Shown: positions 8,944 to 17,022 of the stretch, piece by piece
Position numbering within the stretch: the stretch's first letter is position 1
Layout: the number at the start of each line of letters is the position of its first letter
Origin: BNWE01 sp964369545
GTDB lineage: Bacteria > Pseudomonadota > Alphaproteobacteria > UBA3830
NCBI GenBank assembly: GCA_964369545.1
Contig: CAYJFA010000002.1
Coordinates: 124,001-188,000, forward strand
DNA length: 64,000 nucleotides
Direction of reading: 5' to 3'
Position numbers and translations under genes: made by a program
The notes under the pieces: model-generated
What the model was told of the DNA's origin: nothing
The model's database searches: none
The model's input: only the letters and a program-made list of their open reading frames with translations

Positions 8944-9823
8944 AAGCAACAGAATATCAATTTGCAAAGTAATAGAACATGAAGCCATAAACTCCGTTGT
9001 TGCAGGAATGCAATCATATTTAAAGAAGAGCAAAATTTTGAAATATGATATTGAAACTGCGCAAGGAAGTCCTTTATTGGCATCGCAAATAGCGGCGAAA
9101 TTTGTTGGCTCGAAATCGAATATAATTGTTGCTGTGGGCACCTTGCCAGCACAATGTGCATTTAAGTATGCAAAGGAAGGAAAGACGCAGCTGATTTTTA
9201 GTTCTGTAACTAATCCCGCTGTTATTTCAAAATCATTTGAAAATTTTAACACCAGCGGAGTTTCTAATTTTGTAGATATAGAGCCTCAAGTGGAATTATT
9301 CAAAAAAATACAGCCGAAATTAAGAAAATTAGGCATAATTTACAATACTGGAGAAGCTAATTCGGTAGAAATAGTTAAAAAATTAAGAAAAATAGTGGAT
9401 GCTTATAAAATAGAATTGATAGAACAGGGAATACAAAAATCGTCTGATATTCCTCAGGCTGTTAGTCAATTATCGAAAAAAACAGATGCCGTATTCATAA
9501 GTAACGATAATACTGTTTTAAGCGGAATTTTATATGTGATAAAAGTGTGCAAAATTAATAAAATTCCTGTTTATGTGAGTGATACAGACCAAGTAGAGAA
9601 GGGATGTCTTGCAGCTTTGGGGCCTAATCAATATGAAATAGGAATCCAAACAGGCAAAATGGTCGAAAAAATACTGAATGGTGAGAATATTAATAATATT
9701 AAAGTCGAATTTCCATTGAAAATGGAGCTGTTTATAAACCTTAAAACAGCCGATGAATTAGGAATAAATATAGATACGAAACTTTTAGAAAAAGCAGATA
9801 AAGTATTTGGAAATTTAAGATGA
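8876..9823 (+). CDS. trpX: ABC transporter substrate-binding lipoprotein (TrpX type)
   Basis: Periplasmic lipid-anchored receptor of an ABC importer. A 315-residue protein whose signal peptide ends in a lipobox, LLSITGC, with C18 as the lipidated residue. The body has the two-lobed fold of the PF04392 family: SPLLASQIAAKFV and NIIVAVGTLPAQCA in lobe 1, IIYNTGEANS at the hinge, VFISNDNTVLSG and PVYVSDTDQVEKGCLAALG in lobe 2. This family includes TrpX of tryptophan importers. The start at 8876 lies inside the repressor gene with GAGAG eight bases upstream. Substrate assignment rests on the family and on the adjacent TrpR-like regulator. Confidence 0.82.
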   Translation: MSKMVTIVTLILLSITGCEKKNESNRISICKVIEHEAINSVVAGMQSYLKKSKILKYDIETAQGSPLLASQIAAKFVGSKSNIIVAVGTLPAQCAFKYAKEGKTQLIFSSVTNPAVISKSFENFNTSGVSNFVDIEPQVELFKKIQPKLRKLGIIYNTGEANSVEIVKKLRKIVDAYKIELIEQGIQKSSDIPQAVSQLSKKTDAVFISNDNTVLSGILYVIKVCKINKIPVYVSDTDQVEKGCLAALGPNQYEIGIQTGKMVEKILNGENINNIKVEFPLKMELFINLKTADELGINIDTKLLEKADKVFGNLR

Positions 9824-10680
9824 TTCCTGCGCAAGAATTTTTTGTGAGCATCAATATCGGCCTAATTTATAGCATGGTTTCTATTGGCATCTATCTTACA
9901 TTTCGCACAATTAATTTTACTGATTTAACATGCGACGGAAGCTTTGTGTTAGGCGCGTCTATATCCGCTGCAATGATTAGGTACGGAATAAATCCTTATT
10001 TTACCTTATTAATTGCGTTTTTATCAGGAGGATTTGCCGGCTTTATTACAGGTGTTTTAAATATAAAACTAAAAATATCCGATTTGCTTTCAGGAATAAT
10101 GGTTGCATTCATGTTGTATTCGATAAATTTAAGAATAATGAATGAAGCCCCCAATATAACAATTGCCGATTGTAAAACGATTTTTTCTAGTGAAAATTCA
10201 AGCGTAATTCTTATAATTATCATCTTTTCACTAGTTGTATTTTTAATATATTTATTATTATCGGATTTCGGACTGGCACTCAGAACTACCGGATATAACA
10301 AAAAATTTTCTAGTAATGCAGGTATTAATATTAAATATACTACTGTTGTTGGCCTAGTGATCAGCAATGCCTTGATCGGGTTAGGTGGCGCTTTATTTAC
10401 TCAATATCAGGGATTTTGTGATATTTCTCAAGGTATTGGAACATTGGTAATCGGTCTTGCATCCGTGGTAATCGGGGAAAAACTTTTTCCTTTTAAAAAA
10501 GAGGCTTTTATTATTTTTTCATGCGTTATGGGATCGATTTTATATAGAGTTTTTATAGGAATAGCCCTGTGTATAGATTTTTTAGGTTTAAAAACTCATG
10601 ATTTAAACTTGATAACCGGCATTATAGTGATACTGACAATGACATTAACAACTAGGAGTGATTATGCTGCAACTAAGTAA
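9820..10680 (+). CDS. trpY: ABC transporter permease (TrpY type)
   Basis: A 286-residue integral membrane permease of the branched-chain amino acid/ribose superfamily (PF02653), with about eight hydrophobic segments. It begins with NIGLIYSMVSIGIYLTFRTI, the usual first helix followed by FTDLTCDGSFVLGA, a region conserved in this importer type. A cytoplasmic loop near residue 150 (LRTTGYNKKFSSNAGINIK) fits the EAA-like coupling region. It overlaps the substrate-binding gene by four bases (ATGA) and the ATPase gene by 17, so it belongs to the same transcript. Confidence 0.86.
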   Translation: MIPAQEFFVSINIGLIYSMVSIGIYLTFRTINFTDLTCDGSFVLGASISAAMIRYGINPYFTLLIAFLSGGFAGFITGVLNIKLKISDLLSGIMVAFMLYSINLRIMNEAPNITIADCKTIFSSENSSVILIIIIFSLVVFLIYLLLSDFGLALRTTGYNKKFSSNAGINIKYTTVVGLVISNALIGLGGALFTQYQGFCDISQGIGTLVIGLASVVIGEKLFPFKKEAFIIFSCVMGSILYRVFIGIALCIDFLGLKTHDLNLITGIIVILTMTLTTRSDYAATK

Positions 10681-11326
10681 TATTTATATTCGTAACACTC
10701 TAAAGGGGCTTAACTTGACCATATCAAAAGGAGAATTTGTTTTTATAATAGGAGCGAATGGAGCAGGAAAAACAACTCTCTTTAATATTATTTCAGGTTG
10801 CGAAAGGCCTGCTTCTGGCAAAGTTTTGATAAAAAACAAAGACATTTCCCTGCTGCCTCAATATAAAAGAGCAAATTGGATTTCCAGTGTTTTGCAGGAT
10901 CCAAAAATTGGTACAGTCGGAGAAATGACATTGCTGGAAAACCTTACGGTTTCTTATAATAGAGGAAAAAAACGAAACCTCTATGTAAAAAACAAGAGAG
11001 ATTTTTTTCAGCGGAAATTGTCGGCTTTTAATTTGGGATTAGAGAATAGATTAGATGAATATGTTGGAGATTTATCGGGAGGACAGAGACAAGTATTAAG
11101 TCTTATAATGGCTACCATGACGAATTATGATATATTACTCTTAGATGAGATAACGTCCGCGCTTGATCCCACAGCAGCAAATTCAGTAATTGAAGCTACT
11201 AAAAAAATTGTGCTGAGTGAAAAAAAGACATGTCTATTTATCACTCACGATATGCAGCATATTAACAAAATTCCGGGAACCATTGTTGAAATATTAGACG
11301 GTTGTGCTGTGTATAGAAATTTATGA
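10664..11326 (+). CDS. trpZ: ABC transporter ATP-binding protein (TrpZ type)
   Basis: Energising ATPase of the importer, 220 residues. Walker A is GANGAGKTT near residue 34, the signature motif is LSGGQRQVLSL near 140, Walker B is YDILLLDEITSALDP near 160, and the switch histidine is in FITHDMQ near 195. I chose the ATG at 10664 because AGGAG lies five bases upstream; an in-frame GTG at 10658 sits inside that ribosome binding site. It ends the repressor-importer operon. No clear terminator follows, and the next gene starts 65 bases downstream. Confidence 0.88.
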   Translation: MLQLSNIYIRNTLKGLNLTISKGEFVFIIGANGAGKTTLFNIISGCERPASGKVLIKNKDISLLPQYKRANWISSVLQDPKIGTVGEMTLLENLTVSYNRGKKRNLYVKNKRDFFQRKLSAFNLGLENRLDEYVGDLSGGQRQVLSLIMATMTNYDILLLDEITSALDPTAANSVIEATKKIVLSEKKTCLFITHDMQHINKIPGTIVEILDGCAVYRNL

Positions 11327-11391
11327 TCATCGAATTTCCAATGATAATCTTGCTTCAATAAGTATTAGTTTCACGGTATAATTATAAAACG

Positions 11392-12113
11392 ATGATATAT
11401 AAATTTGATCCAAAATTAGAGCCAGGGATAATAATCTCTAGATCCAATCGGTTTATCATGAATGTAAAAGTCGGGAATGACATTATAAAATGTCATTCCC
11501 GACTACAGGAAAAATAGGAGATATTATCTTAAATGGATTACCATGTCTTTTATCCTCTTCAATTGCAAAAAATAGAAAAACGCAATATACAGTGGAAGCG
11601 ATTTCGGTAAATAATGCGGCGTCTTGGGTCGGTATAAATCAAAATGCTGTTAATCGATATGTGGAATATTTTTTTAAAGGCGGACAACTTGAAAGGATTG
11701 TTGCTAATGGTCATAAAATTCTTAGAGAGCAGCAAATAGGAAAATCAAAACTGGATTTTAAAATCGAGAACACTTACGTTGAAGTAAAGATGCCACTTAT
11801 GCATTTGCCGGGTGTAACACCAAGTACAATGCTTACTCAACGAAAAACTGTAACATTTGAACGATTTGTCCGTCATGTTACAGAATTAGATAGCCTTTTG
11901 CGAGCAAATGAAAAAGCGGTTATGATTCTAAGTTTTATATATGATGCTCCTATTTTTCAGATACCGCCAGTTAATGAAAGAAATAAAATTATCGCTGATA
12001 CTGTATTTAATGCCGTAAGATCAGGAGTACAAATGTGGCAGGTGAATATGTCAATTGACCCTTTTGGTATTAGTCTTCTACGATATTTTAATATCAATCA
12101 TCTATTTCTTTAA
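11392..12113 (+). pseudogene. sfsA: sfsA homologue with a one-base frameshift
   Basis: Homologue of the nucleic-acid-binding, nuclease-fold SfsA family. Reading from the ATG at 11392 gives the N-terminal OB-like segment (LEPGIIISRSNRFIMNV...IIKCHS), which then hits a stop at 11515. The C-terminal part is open in another frame from 11490 to 12113 and carries PTTGKIGD, NAVNRYVEYFF, LDFKIENTYVEVKMPL and RSGVQMWQV, matching SfsA in order. A -1 shift at 11499 joins them into about 240 residues and restores CHSPTTG, the equivalent of HCPNTG in E. coli. One missing C in a CCC run explains the break. TATAAT at 11377-11382 with TTCAAT 17 bases upstream suggests a nearly leaderless transcript. A sequencing error is not excluded; recoding looks unlikely because no classic slippery heptamer is present. 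Confidence 0.75.
11469..11504. repeat. perfect palindrome inside sfsA
   Basis: AGTCGGGAATGACATT (11469-11484) and its exact reverse complement (11489-11504) are separated by ATAA: 16-base arms with a four-base loop. The palindrome lies within codons that align to SfsA and contains the frameshift position at its right arm. No other copy was noticed by eye in the window. Confidence 0.9.
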
Positions 12114-12132
12114 AAATGAGAATAAAAACTAA

Positions 12133-12933
12133 GTGTCACTCCATTACATAAAAATATGTTCTCCGGATTTTAATATGGCTCAAATAGCGGATTCGGGACA
12201 GTGTTTTCGCATAACTAATATTTCTTCTGCTGATTGGGAAATAATGGCATACAATAAGGCATTAAAAATTCATAGGGAAGATGATTATACATTTGCTATT
12301 GAATGCACTCGGGAAGAATATAAAAAGATATGGTTCGATTATTTTGATATGAACCGAGATTATGGATCACTAAAAAAGAAAATCATATCAACCAATGATC
12401 CCTATCTTATCTCCGCGGTTAATTATGGCTATGGCATACGAATATTAAAGCAGGATTTATGGGAAATAATGGTTACTTTTCTTATTTCTCAGCAAAACAA
12501 TATTCCTCGAATAAAAAGGATTATTGCAAATCTATGTGCACCCTTTAAAACAAAATTCCCGACACCTTATGATTTGAAAAAATATACAGAAAAAGATTTT
12601 CTGTCATTGGGGGTTGGTTATAGGTCGATATATCTTCAGAATATTGTGAAGTCTGTAATAAAAGGCGATTTGAATTTGAATAAGTTAAGAGAAATGGAAA
12701 CTGAAAAAGCTGTAACATTTTTACAGTCATTTCGCGGAATAGGGATTAAAGTAGCAAACTGCATTGCTCTCTATGGCTTACATAGAATAGAAAGTTTTCC
12801 CGTAGATATTTGGATAAAAAATATTATTAAAGACCACTACAACAACAACTTTGATGTAAGTAAATTCCCTGGATATGCCGGAATAGTACAGCAATACATG
12901 TATTTTTACGAAAGAAAAAAGTCCACAATTTAG
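12133..12933 (+). CDS. ogg: 8-oxoguanine DNA glycosylase/AP lyase, OGG1 type
   Basis: Removes 8-oxoguanine from DNA and nicks the abasic site. The 266-residue protein has the N-terminal OGG domain (DSGQCFR near residue 21) and the helix-hairpin-helix core: FLISQQNNIPRIKRI near 117, LGVGYRSIYLQ near 160, and FRGIGIKVANC near 200, in which the lysine of GIK is the catalytic nucleophile. The essential aspartate follows in FPVDIWIKN near 223. The start is a GTG with a weak ribosome binding site, 19 bases after sfsA. OGG1-type enzymes in bacteria are patchy, so transfer is possible but not shown. It could also be called an AlkA-like glycosylase; the QCFR motif favours OGG. Confidence 0.85.
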   Translation: MSLHYIKICSPDFNMAQIADSGQCFRITNISSADWEIMAYNKALKIHREDDYTFAIECTREEYKKIWFDYFDMNRDYGSLKKKIISTNDPYLISAVNYGYGIRILKQDLWEIMVTFLISQQNNIPRIKRIIANLCAPFKTKFPTPYDLKKYTEKDFLSLGVGYRSIYLQNIVKSVIKGDLNLNKLREMETEKAVTFLQSFRGIGIKVANCIALYGLHRIESFPVDIWIKNIIKDHYNNNFDVSKFPGYAGIVQQYMYFYERKKSTI

Positions 12934-12955
12934 TAAAAATTAATAGCAAAGATCT

Positions 12956-15499
12956 TTATGAAATTATGACCTTTTCTTCAACAAATGAAGCCTTAATCCG
13001 AGATCCTTCTTTGAAATCCCCAGATATAATTTTACGTGCTATTAAATCATATAACTCTTTTTGTATACATCTTTTGAGTGGGCGTGCGCCATAAGTATGA
13101 TCGTATCCAATTTCACAAAGGTGATTTTTTAGTTTTTCATCTATATTTATGGTTATTTTTTTATCTCTTAGCCTTTCTTCCAGCTCATGCAATTGTATTT
13201 CTAGAATGCCGTGAATATTTTCTTTAGAAAGGCTGTTGAAGACAATTATTTCGTCCAATCGATTTAGTAATTCAGGTCTGAAGGTCGATTTCACGATTTT
13301 CATAACCTCAAATTCTATTGTTGTTTTTGATAAAGATTGATCTTGAAAAAACTCAGATCCAAGATTTGATGTGAGTATTATTATAGTATTTTTAAAATTG
13401 ATCTTTCTACCAAGTCCATCAGTCAAATGTCCTTCATCTAGTACTTGCAGTAAAATATTAAATACATCACTGTGAGCTTTTTCAATTTCATCAAATAAAA
13501 TAACAGAGTAGGGGCGTCGCTTGACGGCTTCCGTCAATTCTCCACCTTGCTCATAGCCGACGTATCCTGGAGGAGCTCCGATTAATCTTGAAACAGAATG
13601 CTTTTCCATATATTCCGACATATCAATGCGAATCATATTATTTTTATCATCAAATAAAAATTGCGCTAGAGATTTTGATAATTCTGTTTTTCCAACACCA
13701 GTAGGGCCTAGAAATAAAAATGAACCTATTGGCTTATTGGGATCCGAGATTCCAGCTCGAGATCTACGAATGCAATCAGCTATTAAATTTATAGCTTCAT
13801 CCTGTCCAACCACTGATTTTTTAAGAATTGATTCTGTAGATAATAGCTTTTCTTGCTCTCCAACGATCATTTTTTCTACTGGAATTCCAGTCCAACGAGA
13901 AACTACAACAGCAATATCTTCATTTGTAACTTCGGTGTGTTTTTGATTGGCTGACTGTTCTTTTTGAAGTTCGTCTAATCTTTTTTGCAAAGCAGGAAGC
14001 TCGCTGTATAAAAGCTCTCCAGCCTTTGTAAAATCAGCATTCCTTTGTGCTATTTCTATATCGTTTTTTGTCTCTTCAATTGTATTTTTTATATTTTTGA
14101 TTTCATCTATATTTTTCTTTTCAAGATTCCATTTCATATTCATTTCAATAGATTTTTTTTCTAAATCTCCAAGTTCTGATTGTATTTTAGAAAGACGTTC
14201 TTTTGATGATGTGTCGGTTTCTTTTTTCAATACTTCTTGTTCAATCTTCAGCTGCATAATTTTGCGATCAAGCTCATCTATTTCTTCTGGTTTGGAATCC
14301 ATTACCATTTTTAGTCTGCTTGCCGCCTCATCCATGAGATCAATTGCTTTATCCGGTAAAAATCTATCAGTAATATATCTATCGGAATAAGTGCAGGCAG
14401 CAATTACAGCAGAGTCGCTTATGCGAACACCGTGATGTAATTCATATTTTTCTTTCAATCCTCGTAATATAGAGATTGAATCTAATACACTTGGTTCACT
14501 TATGAACACAGGTTGAAATCTACGAGCAAACGCAGCGTCTTTTTCGATATATTTTCTATATTCTTCAAGAGTTGTGGATCCTATACAGCGTAGATCTCCT
14601 CTTGCGAGTGCCGGTTTAAGCATATTTGAGGCGTCCATCGCTCCCTCTGCTTGTCCTGCACCAATTAATGTATGAATTTCATCAATAAACAAAATTATTT
14701 TGTCATTTTCTGATACTTCTTTTAAAACAGCCTTTAGTCGTTCTTCAAATTCTCCTCGAAATTTAGCTCCTGCAACAAGCAATCCCAAATCTAACGACAT
14801 AATTTTTTTGTTTTTGATGGAATCCGGTACATCTTGCCTAATTATTCTCAAAGCCAAACCTTCCGCTATAGCTGTTTTTCCAACACCTGGTTCTCCTATT
14901 AGGATAGGATTGTTTTTAGTTCGCCTCGATAAAACTTGTATTGTTCTTCTTATTTCTTCATCTCTACCTATAACTGGATCCAATTTGCCATCATTGGCCA
15001 ATTGAGTGATATCTTTTGCATATCTATTTAATGCGTCAAACCCTGATTCAGCATTTTCTGTATCAACAGTTTTATTCATTCTTATTTCTCCTATTGTTTT
15101 TTCGAGATCCTCGATTGTCCCACCGCAATCAATAAATAGCGATTTTATAGGATCATTTGAGAGTACACAAAAGACAAGATTATCTAATCCTATATATTTG
15201 TCTCCAAGTCTTTGTGCTCTTTCATTCATTTTGTTAAAGATTATTGATAATTCTTTAGATAAAGATAACCCCTGTTCTCCGTAAACTTCAGGCATTTTTG
15301 ATAATTTTTCATCACATAACTTTTTTAATTGGTTTTTGTTGATCTTTTGTAAACATTTATAAATGATATGCTGATTGGTATCCTTCAATATACATTTCAG
15401 TATATGAAATGGAGATAATTGCTGATGATGAAGTTCAATGGCTTCATTTTGAGCATCTTGTAAGATTAACATAACAGATTGCGTCATATTTGGATTCAT
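12956..15499 (-). CDS. clpB: ATP-dependent disaggregase ClpB
   Basis: Hexameric AAA+ chaperone that pulls proteins out of aggregates with DnaK. The 847-residue protein has the N-terminal Clp repeats, a first ATPase (Walker A GEPGVGKTAIAEGLA near 205, ending DEIHTLIGAG), the coiled-coil middle domain (about 400-530, rich in Lys and Glu) that defines ClpB rather than ClpA, and a second ATPase (GPTGVGKTELSK near 600; SNLGSEFF). The C-terminal YGARPLKR motif is present. The gene stands alone between ogg and the efflux operon; no clear sigma-32-like promoter was identified in the 77 bases upstream. Confidence 0.97.
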   Translation of the reverse strand: MNPNMTQSVMLILQDAQNEAIELHHQQLSPFHILKCILKDTNQHIIYKCLQKINKNQLKKLCDEKLSKMPEVYGEQGLSLSKELSIIFNKMNERAQRLGDKYIGLDNLVFCVLSNDPIKSLFIDCGGTIEDLEKTIGEIRMNKTVDTENAESGFDALNRYAKDITQLANDGKLDPVIGRDEEIRRTIQVLSRRTKNNPILIGEPGVGKTAIAEGLALRIIRQDVPDSIKNKKIMSLDLGLLVAGAKFRGEFEERLKAVLKEVSENDKIILFIDEIHTLIGAGQAEGAMDASNMLKPALARGDLRCIGSTTLEEYRKYIEKDAAFARRFQPVFISEPSVLDSISILRGLKEKYELHHGVRISDSAVIAACTYSDRYITDRFLPDKAIDLMDEAASRLKMVMDSKPEEIDELDRKIMQLKIEQEVLKKETDTSSKERLSKIQSELGDLEKKSIEMNMKWNLEKKNIDEIKNIKNTIEETKNDIEIAQRNADFTKAGELLYSELPALQKRLDELQKEQSANQKHTEVTNEDIAVVVSRWTGIPVEKMIVGEQEKLLSTESILKKSVVGQDEAINLIADCIRRSRAGISDPNKPIGSFLFLGPTGVGKTELSKSLAQFLFDDKNNMIRIDMSEYMEKHSVSRLIGAPPGYVGYEQGGELTEAVKRRPYSVILFDEIEKAHSDVFNILLQVLDEGHLTDGLGRKINFKNTIIILTSNLGSEFFQDQSLSKTTIEFEVMKIVKSTFRPELLNRLDEIIVFNSLSKENIHGILEIQLHELEERLRDKKITINIDEKLKNHLCEIGYDHTYGARPLKRCIQKELYDLIARKIISGDFKEGSRIKASFVEEKVIIS

Positions 15500-15576
15500 A
15501 TTGACATTCCTCTGAAAGACTTTTTGTAATTTTTTTATTATAACATGAAAATTCGTGTAATATCTATTTTACTTAA

Positions 15577-17022
15577 TTACATCTTGTTTTGAAGTTTATC
15601 TATATTCCAACCGCCGCCTAAAGCCTTGCATAAGTCCACGACTGCAGTAAGTTGATTTTGCAGAGCGCCCGCAAGTTCCATTTCAGCGGCAAGTAATCCT
15701 CTCTCTACATCAAGAAGATCCAACATACCTATCAAACCAGATTCTTTTTGAGTCTTTGCAATTTGATAGCTTTTCTTTAATGCGTTAACCTGTCGGGTTC
15801 TCGAAACTACGATTTCGCGATTTTTTCTTGTAGAAATCAGAGAATCGAGAGTTTCTTTAAACGCGATTTGTATAATTTTCTCATAAGTCGCAAGCATTTT
15901 TTTGTAACGTGCTTTTGCGGCATCTGACATCGCATTTAATTTTCCGCCCATGAATATCGGCAGTGAAACTCCGCCTCCAAAATTCCACATTTCAGATGGA
16001 GCACCACCAAATAACGTACCTAATGACTTACTTTCAAATCCAAACATTCCCGTTAGTGAAATTGAAGGAAAATGCGCTGCTGCCGCTTGTCCTATTGCTG
16101 CATTTGCTGCAATCAGCTGTCCTTCTGCTTGTGCAACATCAGGTCTTCTTGCAAGTAAATTGGATGGCAATCCGCTAGGAATATTTGAGGGAACTCTTAA
16201 ACTTTCGAGCGATGATGAGCGTTTCGTTCTGCGAATGACAAGTGTTTTTGGACTAGCACCGATCAAAACGCCCAAGGCGTTTTCTATCTTTTCAGCGGAA
16301 GATTCTAAATCCAGTACAACTGTTTTCACGGAAGCCATTTCTGATTCCATTCGGAGATAATCAAGTTCGGTACAATATCCGCTCTCGAATCTACTTTTAT
16401 AGACAAGATAGCTTTCCTGGCGGGTTTTGAGCGTTCTTCTTGCGATCGCTAATTTTGCGTCTAATGCTCGCAACATAAAGTATGTTTTTGCGACTTCGGA
16501 GGTAACCGTTAATAAGAGAGATTCTTTTGCCGCGCGTGATGATAATAGATTTGCCCGAACGGCTTCATTAGCTCTGCGATATTTTCCGAAAAAATCTATT
16601 TCGTATGACATTCCTGTGGATGCCACATAATCTATCATATCGGTTTTTCCATAATATATAGGAGCGTTTTTTGAGGTGTGATTTTTTTTACCATTTCCTG
16701 TCAATTCAATGGAAGGGAAAAAGTCTGCGGCGGAAACTCCTGCCATAGCAGCAGCTTCATATATATTAGCCACCGCCTGCTTTATATCAGCGTTATTTTT
16801 TAAAGCTTCTTCTTCTAGTTTATTTAGAGTTGAATCACGAAATATATTCCACCATTTTTCTGATAAAAATGCAGTTATTTCACTATCCGCTTTTGTCCCA
16901 GAAGATTTTGGTAAATCTATTTTTGGAGCAACGTAATCAGGTCCTGCAGAACAGCCGATTAAAGATATTCCAATCGATAAAATAAATACACTTGTAAAGC
17001 AATTCCGTATTAACTTACGCAT
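15577..17022 (-). CDS. RND efflux outer-membrane factor (OprM/NodT family lipoprotein)
   Basis: Outer-membrane channel of a tripartite drug-efflux system. The 481-residue protein has a lipoprotein signal peptide with lipobox SLIGC and then SAGPDYVAPKIDLP, the usual start of OprM-type factors. Two OEP repeats follow, with ARRPDVAQAEGQLIAANAAIGQA near 300 as the most conserved stretch. I chose the ATG at 17022, which has AAGGAAGGAAG upstream; the frame opens earlier at a GTG but that adds a charged, non-signal segment. It overlaps the end of the pump gene by eight bases and is the last gene of the operon. Confidence 0.93.
   Translation of the reverse strand: MRKLIRNCFTSVFILSIGISLIGCSAGPDYVAPKIDLPKSSGTKADSEITAFLSEKWWNIFRDSTLNKLEEEALKNNADIKQAVANIYEAAAMAGVSAADFFPSIELTGNGKKNHTSKNAPIYYGKTDMIDYVASTGMSYEIDFFGKYRRANEAVRANLLSSRAAKESLLLTVTSEVAKTYFMLRALDAKLAIARRTLKTRQESYLVYKSRFESGYCTELDYLRMESEMASVKTVVLDLESSAEKIENALGVLIGASPKTLVIRRTKRSSSLESLRVPSNIPSGLPSNLLARRPDVAQAEGQLIAANAAIGQAAAAHFPSISLTGMFGFESKSLGTLFGGAPSEMWNFGGGVSLPIFMGGKLNAMSDAAKARYKKMLATYEKIIQIAFKETLDSLISTRKNREIVVSRTRQVNALKKSYQIAKTQKESGLIGMLDLLDVERGLLAAEMELAGALQNQLTAVVDLCKALGGGWNIDKLQNKM

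Noticed and set aside
11490..11520. Programmed -1 frameshift in sfsA
   Set aside because: No X-XXY-YYZ heptamer is present at the junction; the A5 run before the stop would give a product lacking the conserved PTTG. A mutation or sequence error is simpler.
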